64,000 bases of DNA, taken from assembly GCF_018449575.1 (NCBI RefSeq), contig NZ_JAAVUT010000003.1, positions 1 through 64,000 on the forward strand, read 5' to 3'. This DNA is from Sodalis sp. dw_96. Its GTDB lineage: Bacteria; Pseudomonadota; Gammaproteobacteria; Enterobacterales; Enterobacteriaceae. This document shows, one piece after another, positions 18,424-26,325 of this stretch. The position numbers and the translations under genes are program-made. The notes under the pieces are model-generated. The model was not told the DNA's origin. It searched no databases and saw only the letters and a program-made list of their open reading frames with translations. Each line of letters begins with the position of its first letter. Positions within the stretch are counted from its first letter, which is position 1.

Positions 18424-18948
18424 TTAGATGGACCCTAAGTAATCTTTTTTACCAATGGCCAGGCCCAGGTGACGCATGATGTCATAGGCGGTGGTGACAT
18501 GGAAAAACAAATTCGGAAACGCCAGTTGGAACAGGTAGTCATAGCCGGTGAAGGTTTTTTCACTGCCGCGCATATTCATGACGATGGGACGCTCGCCGCT
18601 GTGCACGAACTGCTCCGGCTGCAAATTACCCAGGAAAGTCAGGGTCTTGGCGATACGCGCCTGCAGTTCGTCAAAAGTGGTTTCGGTATCCGGGAAGCTG
18701 GGCACTTCGCAGCCAGCCAATCGGGCAGCGCCGGCTTTGGCCGCGTCGCTGGCGGATTGAACCTGTCTTGCCAGGGTGAACATATCCGGGGCCAGCCGCG
18801 CGTTGATCCACTCTGACGGCTCGATGTTCTGTTCCTGTACATGGGTCGCCGCGTTAGCCAGCAGGGATGACAAATTCGTCAACATGCGGATAAAAACAGG
18901 CACCGAGGCCTGGTAAAAGCTGATGTTTTGTTGTGCCGGGGTAACCAT
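18424..18948 (-). CDS. DUF1993 family protein
   Basis: The product is 174 residues from the ATG at 18948, which has a good ribosome site (AAGAAGG, five bases away); the frame continues upstream without one. It matches the DUF1993 pattern: N-terminal YQASVPVFIRMLTNL, a central FPDTETTFDELQARI, and a C-terminal FFHVTTAYDIMRHLGLAIGKKDYLG. No signal peptide or membrane segment is seen. Family members are predicted DinB-like four-helix proteins without a defined activity. It converges on the DUF1471 terminator. Confidence 0.85.
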   Translation of the reverse strand: MVTPAQQNISFYQASVPVFIRMLTNLSSLLANAATHVQEQNIEPSEWINARLAPDMFTLARQVQSASDAAKAGAARLAGCEVPSFPDTETTFDELQARIAKTLTFLGNLQPEQFVHSGERPIVMNMRGSEKTFTGYDYLFQLAFPNLFFHVTTAYDIMRHLGLAIGKKDYLGSI

Positions 18949-19059
18949 AAAAACCTTCTTAGGGTAATCGAACAGATAAAAAAAGAGAAGCGCGCCCGCT
19001 GGCGCCAACGTATAACCGCTATCAAACTAGGGCCACCGTCCGGCGCCGTCAATGTTTTT

Positions 19060-20337
19060 CTAACGAGCGCTATTAAATTCTGCACGCCGGGCCAAGCCAA
19101 GATGCAGCAACCCGGAAATCACCAGCGACGGCAGCGTGGCGCCTACCTGGGGAAAGTCACGCACCAGCAGCTGATAAACCACGATACCGACTATCCAGGC
19201 GACGAATGCCCGCCAGGACAAACCGGCGCCGGGAGTCAGACGGCGACGGCGGCGAATCAGGAAATGCTCCGCCAGCACCACGCCGAATAACGGCGAAAAG
19301 ACCGACCCGATAAGCAACAGAAAGTTTTCGTATTGAGACAGCGGCACCTGCCAGGCGATGAGGGTACAAACGATCCCGATGATTAAGGTCAAAGGCCTTA
19401 CCTGGCGCGGGATGAACAGCGCCGAGGACAATGCCGCCGAATGGATGTCGGCGAAGGCGTTTTCATTTTCGTCAATCAGGATCAGCAACAGCGGGATACC
19501 CATGGCGGCGCCGGACAACGCCACCAATAGCGCGTTGGCATCGCCGTTGCCCGCATACGCCAGGGCATAAGCCCCGCCGAGAGCCATCATCCACAGGCTG
19601 CCCAGCAGATAACCGCCGAGAGTGCCGAGAAAACTTTGCCGGGCGCTTTTGCCAAAACGGGTGTAATCACCAATCAGCGGCAGCCAGGACAGCGCCATGG
19701 AGATAACAATATCGCAGCCGGCGGCAAACGGCAGGCTGCCGTTGCCTGTAGTCGCCGCCAGCCGTTGAATATCGCCGTGCCGCCATAACGACAGGCTTAG
19801 CCACGCACAGGCGATAAGCAGCAAATAAATTCCCCAACGCCGTAACACCAGCCGGATAAACGCTAGCGGCCCCCCTAGGGCGATGGCGGTGGCGCCGATG
19901 CCGAACAGCCATGTCCAAAGGGTGGCATCGGCCCAGATACTCTGGCTGCCCCACGCCCGCGCCGCCAATAACGACGCCGCATCGCGCATCATGACAATCT
20001 CGAAGGCGCCCCAGCCTATCAATTGCAGCAGGTTCAGCAACGCCGGTACCGAGGCGCCGGTCTTACCGAGGCTGAAGGCCATGGAAGCCATGGATGAACG
20101 CCCGGTGTCGAAACCAATGACCCCGGCCAGCGCCAGCAGAAGGCATCCCAGCAGCGAACCGAGCGTGACGGCATACAGCGAATTCACCATGCCCAGTCCG
20201 GGGGACAGCACGGCGCCGGCCTGTAGCACCGCCAGGCCGATACCCAAGGAGAACCATAACGAAAAGAAGTCCCGCCATCCCAGGACCCGGTCGGCCTCGG
20301 TAATGACCCTATCTGGAGCGTATATATTATTTTTCAT
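19060..20337 (-). CDS. NCS1-type permease, CytX-like (putative hydroxymethylpyrimidine/nucleobase transporter)
   Basis: The product is 425 residues with about 12 hydrophobic segments. Hallmarks of the cytosine/purine/thiamine-precursor permease family include the N-terminal RVLGWRDFFSLWFSLGIGLAVLQAGA, a QLIGWGAFEIVMM segment and PLIGDYTRFGKSA. Overall it most resembles CytX, which is often placed with thiamine salvage. However, no TPP riboswitch is recognisable in the 180 bases upstream and no thi gene is adjacent, so cytosine or another base remains possible. The ribosome site is weak. Confidence 0.75.
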   Translation of the reverse strand: MKNNIYAPDRVITEADRVLGWRDFFSLWFSLGIGLAVLQAGAVLSPGLGMVNSLYAVTLGSLLGCLLLALAGVIGFDTGRSSMASMAFSLGKTGASVPALLNLLQLIGWGAFEIVMMRDAASLLAARAWGSQSIWADATLWTWLFGIGATAIALGGPLAFIRLVLRRWGIYLLLIACAWLSLSLWRHGDIQRLAATTGNGSLPFAAGCDIVISMALSWLPLIGDYTRFGKSARQSFLGTLGGYLLGSLWMMALGGAYALAYAGNGDANALLVALSGAAMGIPLLLILIDENENAFADIHSAALSSALFIPRQVRPLTLIIGIVCTLIAWQVPLSQYENFLLLIGSVFSPLFGVVLAEHFLIRRRRRLTPGAGLSWRAFVAWIVGIVVYQLLVRDFPQVGATLPSLVISGLLHLGLARRAEFNSAR

Positions 20338-20519
20338 CGGGTTATCAGTTTTTCAAAACGGATAACGACAATAGCACAACCTTATACCGCCGGGGATGAT
20401 GCATGCCGACCCCGGTCGATAATTAATTTCAGTGAACCGTCGAAACGCTCAGACAAGATAAACCTCCTGATGGCTATATTGGCAGGTGTTCGTTCTCTGT
20501 AGCTTATACGGCCCAGAAA

Positions 20520-21029
20520 TCAGTCGCGGCTTTCCTCATCGGCCAGCGCGAGGTGGGTCAACCAAAGGCGGGTATCGAACTCGAGCTGGTGATAGCGGGG
20601 CTCCATATGACAGCACAACTGATAAAATGCCTTGTCATGCTGCTTTTCTTTCAAATGCGCCAATTCATGCACGGTGATCATTCGCAGCAGATCGGCGGGC
20701 GCTCTTTTGAATACCGTGGCAATACGGATTTCCGCCTTGGCCTTGAGTTTGGACCCCTGGATGCGCGATACGGCGGTATGTAGGCCGAGGGCGTTTTTTA
20801 ACACGTGAATCTTGCTGTCCCAGGCCACTTTGTCCACCGACGGCGCATTCCGCAAATAGGCATTTTTCAACTCAACGACATACAGATAGAGCGCTTTGTC
20901 GCTGGTGATGTTATGGGCCCCGGGGTAGCGCTGTTGCAATACCTGTCCCAGGCGTTGCTCGCTTATCAGTTGCCGCACCTGCGTCAGCAGATGTTCCGGG
21001 TATCCCTGCAGATAAGTCAATTCGCTCAT
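20520..21029 (-). CDS. ygjP: YgjP-family zinc metallopeptidase (SprT/M48-like)
   Basis: The product is 169 residues and matches E. coli YgjP throughout. The zinc site is HELAH (His121, Glu122, His125) with a further histidine at 131 (HELAHLKEKQHDKAF). No signal peptide is present, so it is cytoplasmic. The family is sometimes called UPF0758/DUF45-like; its substrate is not known to me. It is a single gene. Confidence 0.9.
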   Translation of the reverse strand: MSELTYLQGYPEHLLTQVRQLISEQRLGQVLQQRYPGAHNITSDKALYLYVVELKNAYLRNAPSVDKVAWDSKIHVLKNALGLHTAVSRIQGSKLKAKAEIRIATVFKRAPADLLRMITVHELAHLKEKQHDKAFYQLCCHMEPRYHQLEFDTRLWLTHLALADEESRD

Positions 21030-21065
21030 GCGTTATCGCGCCGCTGTAGTCATGTAGTGATGTGG

Positions 21066-21266
21066 TTACGTAGTTACGCCCGGGAGGTCCACCGGCGTCC
21101 TTGGGATGATTATACCCGCTAACGGGCAACAGGGGGAAACACCCGCCGGCGGAATAACGGTACCGGCCATATTGCGCAGGCATTTGCCGGAGGTAATGGC
21201 GCCGGTCCCAAGATCGATAATCACGCCGGGGCCGCGTCCGGTTATCGAATTCGTGAACTCCAGCAC
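21066..21266 (-). other. Short open frame of unknown status in the ygjP-idnO gap
   Basis: The 521-base gap between ygjP and idnO holds no recognised gene. One frame, open from a stop near 21321, reads HGYAGEKVLEFTNSI then GVIIDLGTGAITSGKCLRNM and ends at 21066. It looks protein-like (GVIIDLGTG, VIPPAG) but has no good ribosome site, its only late start is GTG 21266, and I do not recognise the family. It could be a small gene, a remnant of a longer one, or chance. Confidence 0.2.
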
Positions 21267-21550
21267 TTTCTCGCCGGCGTAACCATGGAGAATGAAAAGT
21301 ACAGGGAAGCAGTGGCCTTAAGCACAAATTAAATAAGGATAGCGCACGGACCGATACCAGCCGGTGAAGCCTTGCGACCGCCAGGCGTAAACCGGACGGG
21401 ACGTGCGCATTATTTTCCCGGCGCATCATGTTCCCGCCACATCATGTTCCCGGGCCATCATGGTAAGTCTGTAGGTCGGCGCTCTGAAATTAAACGCGGT
21501 CCGTAATCGGCGTATTTAGCCCTCCCTTGTTTTAACCATGGGGTAATCAA

Positions 21551-22315
21551 TCAGACCGCCACGCGCATGCCGCCATCCACAAACAGCAGATGTCCGTTGA
21601 CAAAATCAGAGGCTTTAGCCGCGAGAAACACCGCCGCGCCGACAAGTTCCTGCGGATCGCCCCAGCGGGCGGCGGGGGTGCGTTTGGTCAGCCAGGCGGT
21701 AAAGGCTTCATCTTCCACCAGGGCTTTGGTCATGTCGGTGCTGAAATAGCCGGGGGCAATACCGTTTACCTGAATATTATAACGGGCCAGCTCAACGCAC
21801 ATCCCGCGGGTGAGCATTTTTACGGCGCCTTTTGACGCGGCATAAGGCGTGATGGTATCCCGGCCCAGTTCGCTTTGCATCGAGCCGATATTGATGATTT
21901 TACCGCGGTTTCGTTTCATCATATAGCGGGCGACTGCCTGGGAAACCAGAAATACCGACTTTTGGTTTACCGCAATAACTTCATCCCACTCCTGCTCCGG
22001 AAATTCGGTAAAGGGATGGCGCCGCTGGATACCGGCATTGTTTATCAGTACATTAATGGCACCGATAGTGGATTCAATGCGCTGGATAGCGTCCTTTACC
22101 GCGTCGCCGTCGGTTACGTCAAACGGCATTGAATAAGCGGTATAACCCTGCTCCCGCAGTTCATGCACCGCTTTATCCGTACCCTCGGCGGTGGTGCCGT
22201 TGATAATGACGTCAGCGCCATATTGCGCCAATCCCCGGGCCAGAATAAAACCTATACCCCGCGCGGAACCGGTGATTAATACCGTTTTATTCCGCAAAGA
22301 AAAGAGATCGTTCAT
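21551..22315 (-). CDS. idnO: Gluconate 5-dehydrogenase (5-keto-D-gluconate reductase)
   Basis: This is a short-chain dehydrogenase of 254 residues, with the cofactor motif TGSARGIG (15-22) and catalytic Ser145, Tyr158 and Lys162 (YAASK). Long stretches agree with E. coli IdnO, including the N-terminal MNDLFSL, NNAGIQRRHPFTEFPEQEW, and the C-terminal SDFVNGHLLFVDGGM. IdnO interconverts 5-ketogluconate and gluconate in L-idonate breakdown. It lies 21 bases behind an RpiR-type regulator on the same strand and is probably co-transcribed with it. Other idn genes are not here, so its substrate could differ. Confidence 0.88.
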   Translation of the reverse strand: MNDLFSLRNKTVLITGSARGIGFILARGLAQYGADVIINGTTAEGTDKAVHELREQGYTAYSMPFDVTDGDAVKDAIQRIESTIGAINVLINNAGIQRRHPFTEFPEQEWDEVIAVNQKSVFLVSQAVARYMMKRNRGKIINIGSMQSELGRDTITPYAASKGAVKMLTRGMCVELARYNIQVNGIAPGYFSTDMTKALVEDEAFTAWLTKRTPAARWGDPQELVGAAVFLAAKASDFVNGHLLFVDGGMRVAV

Positions 22316-22336
22316 TGAGCCTTCCTATTCAGTTGT

Positions 22337-23212
22337 TTATCCTTTGCCATGTAAAGGTTTGACGATTTCGATGCTCCGTTCCAGTTTTTCTTTCGCCCCG
22401 TGATAGTCCTGCAAAATAAGGGCAATAAACAGCGTATCGAGCAAATTAAGCTGGATGATACGGGCTACGGCATTTTGGCCCAATAACGGGCCGCCACGGG
22501 CGGGGCTGAAAATGGATAAATCGGATAATTGCGACAGAAGGGAAACGTTGTCGTTGGTGATACAGATGATTTTGGCGCCCCGTTCTTTCGCTACCTGCAC
22601 GGCCTGGAGCAGCTCGCGGGTGTCTCCGGACTGTGAAATAACAATTATCACATCCCCTTCGCTAAGCTGACAGGCCACCATGAGCATCAGGTGATAATCG
22701 TTATAGGAATGACTGAGGATGCCGATGCGCAATAACTTGTGTTCAAAATCCAGGCATACCGTGGCCGATCCGCCTACGCCAAACAGCGTCACATGCCCGG
22801 CCAGCAGTATTAATCTCGATGCTTCGGTAATAACCGTCGGGTCAGCGACGGATTGCGCTTCTTTTAACGCATTGATGGAATTATTAAAAATTTTATCCAG
22901 CACAAGCTCGATGCTGTCATCCTCAGAAATTTCCTCTTCTTTATCAAAGGGTAAAGAAGCAAAATAGGTCCATAACGCCCGGCGTAATTCGCGGAAACCG
23001 GTATATCCCAGCTTTTTAGCCACTTTTACGATAAGGGGTTCCGAAACATTCAATGACGAAGCGACGTGTTTAATACTGGTTTGTTTGTTCACGTTGCCTT
23101 TGGTGATGAGCCACTCGGCGATCCCGCGTTCCGTTGTATTGAGCAGCGAGAGCGACATCTTTATTTTTGCGCCAATCGCCAAAGCATTTTCGTTATTGAT
23201 CAGATCCACCAT
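22337..23212 (-). CDS. RpiR/MurR-family sugar-responsive regulator
   Basis: The product is 291 residues: an N-terminal RpiR helix-turn-helix (about 1-77; TSIKHVASSLNVSEPLIVKVAKKLGYTGF) and a SIS sugar-phosphate-binding domain (about 125-260; LFGVGGSATVCLDFEHKLLRIG, VIVISQSGDTRELL). It precedes idnO and diverges from the rpiB-like gene across a 458-base AT-rich region. E. coli has the same logic: AlsR/RpiR diverges from rpiB. GGAGGG lies six bases before the start. The effector is probably a sugar phosphate. Confidence 0.92.
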   Translation of the reverse strand: MVDLINNENALAIGAKIKMSLSLLNTTERGIAEWLITKGNVNKQTSIKHVASSLNVSEPLIVKVAKKLGYTGFRELRRALWTYFASLPFDKEEEISEDDSIELVLDKIFNNSINALKEAQSVADPTVITEASRLILLAGHVTLFGVGGSATVCLDFEHKLLRIGILSHSYNDYHLMLMVACQLSEGDVIIVISQSGDTRELLQAVQVAKERGAKIICITNDNVSLLSQLSDLSIFSPARGGPLLGQNAVARIIQLNLLDTLFIALILQDYHGAKEKLERSIEIVKPLHGKG

Positions 23213-23670
23213 TTACTGCCCTCCGTAATAGGTCAAGGTTGCCAGTTATAGCAAACCGACCGGTGATAAAGCCATCATGCCGTGGCACGAAAGAAGATGA
23301 TATCCTCGACCATAACGAAATATTTATGAAAATAATATAAATCGTGAAGATAAGCTCGGCCATAGTAAACCGCCGGATCGGTGCGGTCCGCTGTTTTCGG
23401 CTATGAACTCGTGAGCGATTCCCTTGCGTTTTGCCGCTTTATGCCATAAAATCGGAGGCATTATAGGCATGTTGTGGTGCGTGACGATCTAACTCTGCTA
23501 ATAGACGTGAGTAGCATAACTTCACAGTATTATAATATTATATTAAGTATTTTATTATAATGTTTGGTTTATATAAACATGCGCCCCTGGAATGTCTCTC
23601 GGTTCAGGGGCATTATCCGACGATTCATCCCTATCCGAATAGTAGCCCAGGAAGGGATTAAGGTGAGCGA
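23213..23670. promoter_or_regulatory. Divergent rpiR/rpiB control region
   Basis: These 458 bases carry no gene. They include a strongly AT-rich block (about 23520-23580) and a perfect stem GCCCCTG...CAGGGGC (23583-23611) about 60 bases before rpiB that could form in its leader. I could not assign an operator. Confidence 0.4.
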
Positions 23671-24126
23671 ATGATGAAAATTGCCATTGGTTGCGATCAT
23701 GTGGGTTGGTTATTAAAGCCGGAGATCATCGGCCATCTCGAATCCAAGGGTATTTCCGTCATTGATAAAGGCACCTATTCGTCGGAGCGCACTGATTATC
23801 CCCTTTATGCCAAGTTGGTTGCCGATGCGGTGGTGAATCATGAAGCGGATCTGGGCATCCTGATCTGCGGTTCGGGCATCGGCATCTCCATCGCCGCCAA
23901 TAAAGTGGCGGGTATACGCGCCGTGGCGTGCAGCGAGCCTTATTCGGCCAAGCTCTCACGCCAACATAACAATACCAATATATTGGCCTTCGGCTCCCGC
24001 GTGGTTGGCGGCGAACTGGCAAAAATGATCGTTGACGCATGGCTGTCCGCCGAGTTTGAAGGCGGCCGGCATCAACGGCGGGTGGAGCTCATCAGGAAAC
24101 TCGAGCAGGGGCAATCCCTCGGTTGA
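23671..24126 (+). CDS. rpiB: Ribose-5-phosphate isomerase B / sugar-phosphate isomerase (RpiB/LacAB family)
   Basis: The product is 151 residues (E. coli RpiB 149). Catalytic Cys66 sits in ICGSGIGISIAANK, with Asp9, His10 (CDHVGW) and His99 (RQHNNTN), all family active-site positions. The RpiB reaction interconverts ribose-5-phosphate and ribulose-5-phosphate, and some members use allose-6-phosphate or other sugar phosphates. It diverges from an RpiR-type regulator, which may control it. AAGGTGAGCG-ATG gives a suitable ribosome site; the second Met (23674) is also possible. Confidence 0.9.
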   Translation: MMKIAIGCDHVGWLLKPEIIGHLESKGISVIDKGTYSSERTDYPLYAKLVADAVVNHEADLGILICGSGIGISIAANKVAGIRAVACSEPYSAKLSRQHNNTNILAFGSRVVGGELAKMIVDAWLSAEFEGGRHQRRVELIRKLEQGQSLG

Positions 24127-24144
24127 TCGAACCCAACCGCATGC

Positions 24145-24162
24145 ACGCCGGGTACCCGGCGT
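24145..24162. other. 18-bp perfect palindrome after rpiB
   Basis: ACGCCGGGTACCCGGCGT is a perfect palindrome 18 bases after the rpiB stop. A TTTTTCTT stretch follows about 16 bases later, too far for a classic terminator. It may be a weak terminator or a protein site. The rest of the 246-base gap to the next gene shows nothing else. Confidence 0.4.
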
Positions 24163-24372
24163 ATATGAGCAATTAGCATTTTTCTTGCTAAGGTCATCAT
24201 TAAATAGCATGGAAAAACCTCGATCGCCGGTGGACCTGAAAGCGCCGGGGCGGGCATAATAGTATGATGAACCGGCGTTAACGCTGTAGCCGGCCTCAGT
24301 TGGCATGACGTTGTGGCGCGATCGGTTTTGATCCCGCCGGAAATCAAATCAGCATAAGAATTGGAATCAGCA

Positions 24373-25125
24373 ATGGACTTACCCTTTTACGCGCCGCTGG
24401 CGATTGTCCAGATGGGAGAACCACCGGCGGCGATTGCCGCCGAGGTGGGGGAGCAGTACCAGTGGTTTGTTGACAGACTAGGGCTGAAATCCCATGAATA
24501 TGTATTGATCCGTCCCTATCGCGGCGATCGGTTGCCCGATCCGGATCGGATTTCGGCGGCCATCATTACCGGATCCTGGTCAATGGTCACCGATCATGCT
24601 CCCTGGAGCGAGATCACCGCCGCCTGGATCCGCGGGATTCATGCCCTGGAGCTGCCGTTACTGGGGATTTGCTACGGACATCAGCTCATCGCTTATGCGC
24701 TGGGGGGCGTGGTTGCCGATAATCCGCGCGGCTGGGAGGGGGGATTGCAACAGGTGCGCATCACCGCCCGAACCGACGACGATCCGCTGCTGGAAGGTCT
24801 GCCGGGGCAGTTTGCCGTCTGGCTGTCTCATCTCCAAACCGTGCTGCGTCCTCCCGCCGAGGCACAGGTATTGGCCGTCTCGCCCCGGGACGATTGCCAG
24901 ATTATCCGCTACAGTCAGCAAACATTTTCGCTGCAGTTCCATCCCGAATTCAGCCGGTCATTGATGGCGAGCTGTTTGCGCCATAGCACCCGGAGCGGCG
25001 CACAAGAACAATTGGCCAGCCTGCACTCACTGGCGGAGCCGGAGTGGCCGCTGCTGATTTTGCAGCGCTTTTACCAGAACTGGAGCGATAGCCGATCCGG
25101 ATTGGCGGACAGTAACGCCGCATAA
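24373..25125 (+). CDS. Class I glutamine amidotransferase (GuaA-like domain protein)
   Basis: The product is 250 residues, a single GATase1 domain: nucleophile Cys100 in LGICYGHQL and the His/Glu pair in QFHPEFS. There is no synthetase domain, so it is not GMP synthetase itself. Stand-alone relatives include gamma-glutamyl hydrolases such as PuuD and YfeJ-like proteins of unknown role. The ATG at 24373 is preferred over an in-frame TTG at 24361; the ribosome site is poor either way. The substrate cannot be named. Confidence 0.85.
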   Translation: MDLPFYAPLAIVQMGEPPAAIAAEVGEQYQWFVDRLGLKSHEYVLIRPYRGDRLPDPDRISAAIITGSWSMVTDHAPWSEITAAWIRGIHALELPLLGICYGHQLIAYALGGVVADNPRGWEGGLQQVRITARTDDDPLLEGLPGQFAVWLSHLQTVLRPPAEAQVLAVSPRDDCQIIRYSQQTFSLQFHPEFSRSLMASCLRHSTRSGAQEQLASLHSLAEPEWPLLILQRFYQNWSDSRSGLADSNAA

Positions 25126-25200
25126 TGTTAATACGATAGCCGGTGAGGGACGCGGCATTCAGCGGCTTGGCATGATTTCGGCTAAGCGGTCCAGGTTATC

Positions 25201-25320
25201 TCAGTGAGTTCTCATACCGGCCGCGGTCATCAGCAGCCGGAACAGGCCGGCAACCACCCCCAATGCCAGCACGCTGGCCGCCCACAGCGTCAGCAGCCAT
25301 AACAGCCGTCGCCATTTCAA
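25201..25320 (-). CDS. DUF2474-type small subunit of the cytochrome bd oxidase (CydX-like)
   Basis: This is a 39-residue protein with one membrane segment (WRRLLWLLTLWAASVLALG...), directly after cioB. Its start is a TTG whose last bases overlap the cioB stop (TTGA at 25317-25320), so translation is probably coupled. DUF2474 proteins occupy exactly this place behind cioAB-type oxidases and are thought to be a third subunit, as CydX is in CydAB. Confidence 0.75.
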   Translation of the reverse strand: MKWRRLLWLLTLWAASVLALGVVAGLFRLLMTAAGMRTH

Positions 25321-26324
25321 TGGTATCCCTCGTGCGGATTGATTTTTCCCCGGAAGACAAAATAGCTCCAGAAAGTGTACACCAGGATCACCGGAATGAT
25401 CAGCAGGGCGCCCACCAGCATAAATCCCTGGCTTTGCGCCGGAGCCGAGGCGGCCCGGATATCGATGGACGGCGGGATGATGTAAGGCCAGATACTGATG
25501 CCCAGCCCGGTGAAACCGAGAAAAATCAGTATCAAGGTCATCATGAACGGCGAGATATCGGCCCGGCGCTTGATTCCCCGCCACAGCCACCCGGCGCAAA
25601 GCAGCACCAGCACGGGCACCGGCAGGAAATAAAACAGATTGGGCAGTACCAACCAGCGCCGGGCGATGGCCGGGTGCGCCAGGGGCGTCCACAGGCTAAT
25701 CACCAATATCACCGTCAGCAGCGCCAATAACAGGGGCTTTGCCAGCCGGTACATATGCCGCTGCAGATCATGTTCAGTCTTCATAATCAACCAGGTACAG
25801 CCCAGCAGGGTATAGGCCGCCACCAGACCCAGTCCGCAAAACAGGCAAAACGGCGTTAACCAGTCAAACGCCGCGCCGGCGTATCGCCGGCCCTCCACTG
25901 GAAATCCCTGGATAAAGGCCCCCACCACCACGCCTTGGCAAAAGGTGCCCGCTAGGGAACCCAGCATAAAGGAGCAATCCCAGAAAGACCGATGGGCGAG
26001 GGAGCCCCTGAAACGGAATTCAAAGGCGACGCCGCGAAAAATCAGGGCAAATAGCATCAGGGTCAAGGGGATCGACAGCGCGTCGATAATCACCGAGTAG
26101 GCCAAGGGAAACGCGCCGAACAGCGCGGCCCCTCCCAGCACCAGCCAGGTTTCATTACCATCCCACACCGGCGCCACGCTATTGATCATCTGATCGCGGG
26201 CCGGCCGGTCCCGGGTCATGAAAAACAGTATGCCGATGCCCAGATCGAAACCGTCCATGACGATATACATCAGCGTGGCGAAAATGATTATCACAAACCA
26301 GATGACCGGCAGATCGATACCCAT
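25317..26324 (-). CDS. cioB: Cytochrome bd-type quinol oxidase subunit II (CioB/CydB)
   Basis: The product is 335 residues from the ATG at 26324, one base after the cioA stop, with a GGGAGAGAG ribosome site; the frame could extend further upstream into cioA. The sequence has CydB landmarks: WFVIIIFATLMYIVMDGFDLGIG at the N terminus, PVWDGNETWLVLGG, and about eight membrane segments. It is the structural partner of subunit I in the inner membrane. Confidence 0.93.
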   Translation of the reverse strand: MGIDLPVIWFVIIIFATLMYIVMDGFDLGIGILFFMTRDRPARDQMINSVAPVWDGNETWLVLGGAALFGAFPLAYSVIIDALSIPLTLMLFALIFRGVAFEFRFRGSLAHRSFWDCSFMLGSLAGTFCQGVVVGAFIQGFPVEGRRYAGAAFDWLTPFCLFCGLGLVAAYTLLGCTWLIMKTEHDLQRHMYRLAKPLLLALLTVILVISLWTPLAHPAIARRWLVLPNLFYFLPVPVLVLLCAGWLWRGIKRRADISPFMMTLILIFLGFTGLGISIWPYIIPPSIDIRAASAPAQSQGFMLVGALLIIPVILVYTFWSYFVFRGKINPHEGYH

Positions 26325-26325
26325 G

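Noticed and set aside
20338-20519. Possible TPP riboswitch upstream of the CytX-like gene
   Set aside because: The conserved CUGAGA and ACCUGAUCUGGGUAAU-type segments are not found on the minus strand.
20911-21429. 172-residue minus-strand frame overlapping the start of ygjP
   Set aside because: It runs antisense-like through a well-supported gene start in another frame, is Arg/Leu/Pro-rich without motifs, and has no ribosome site.
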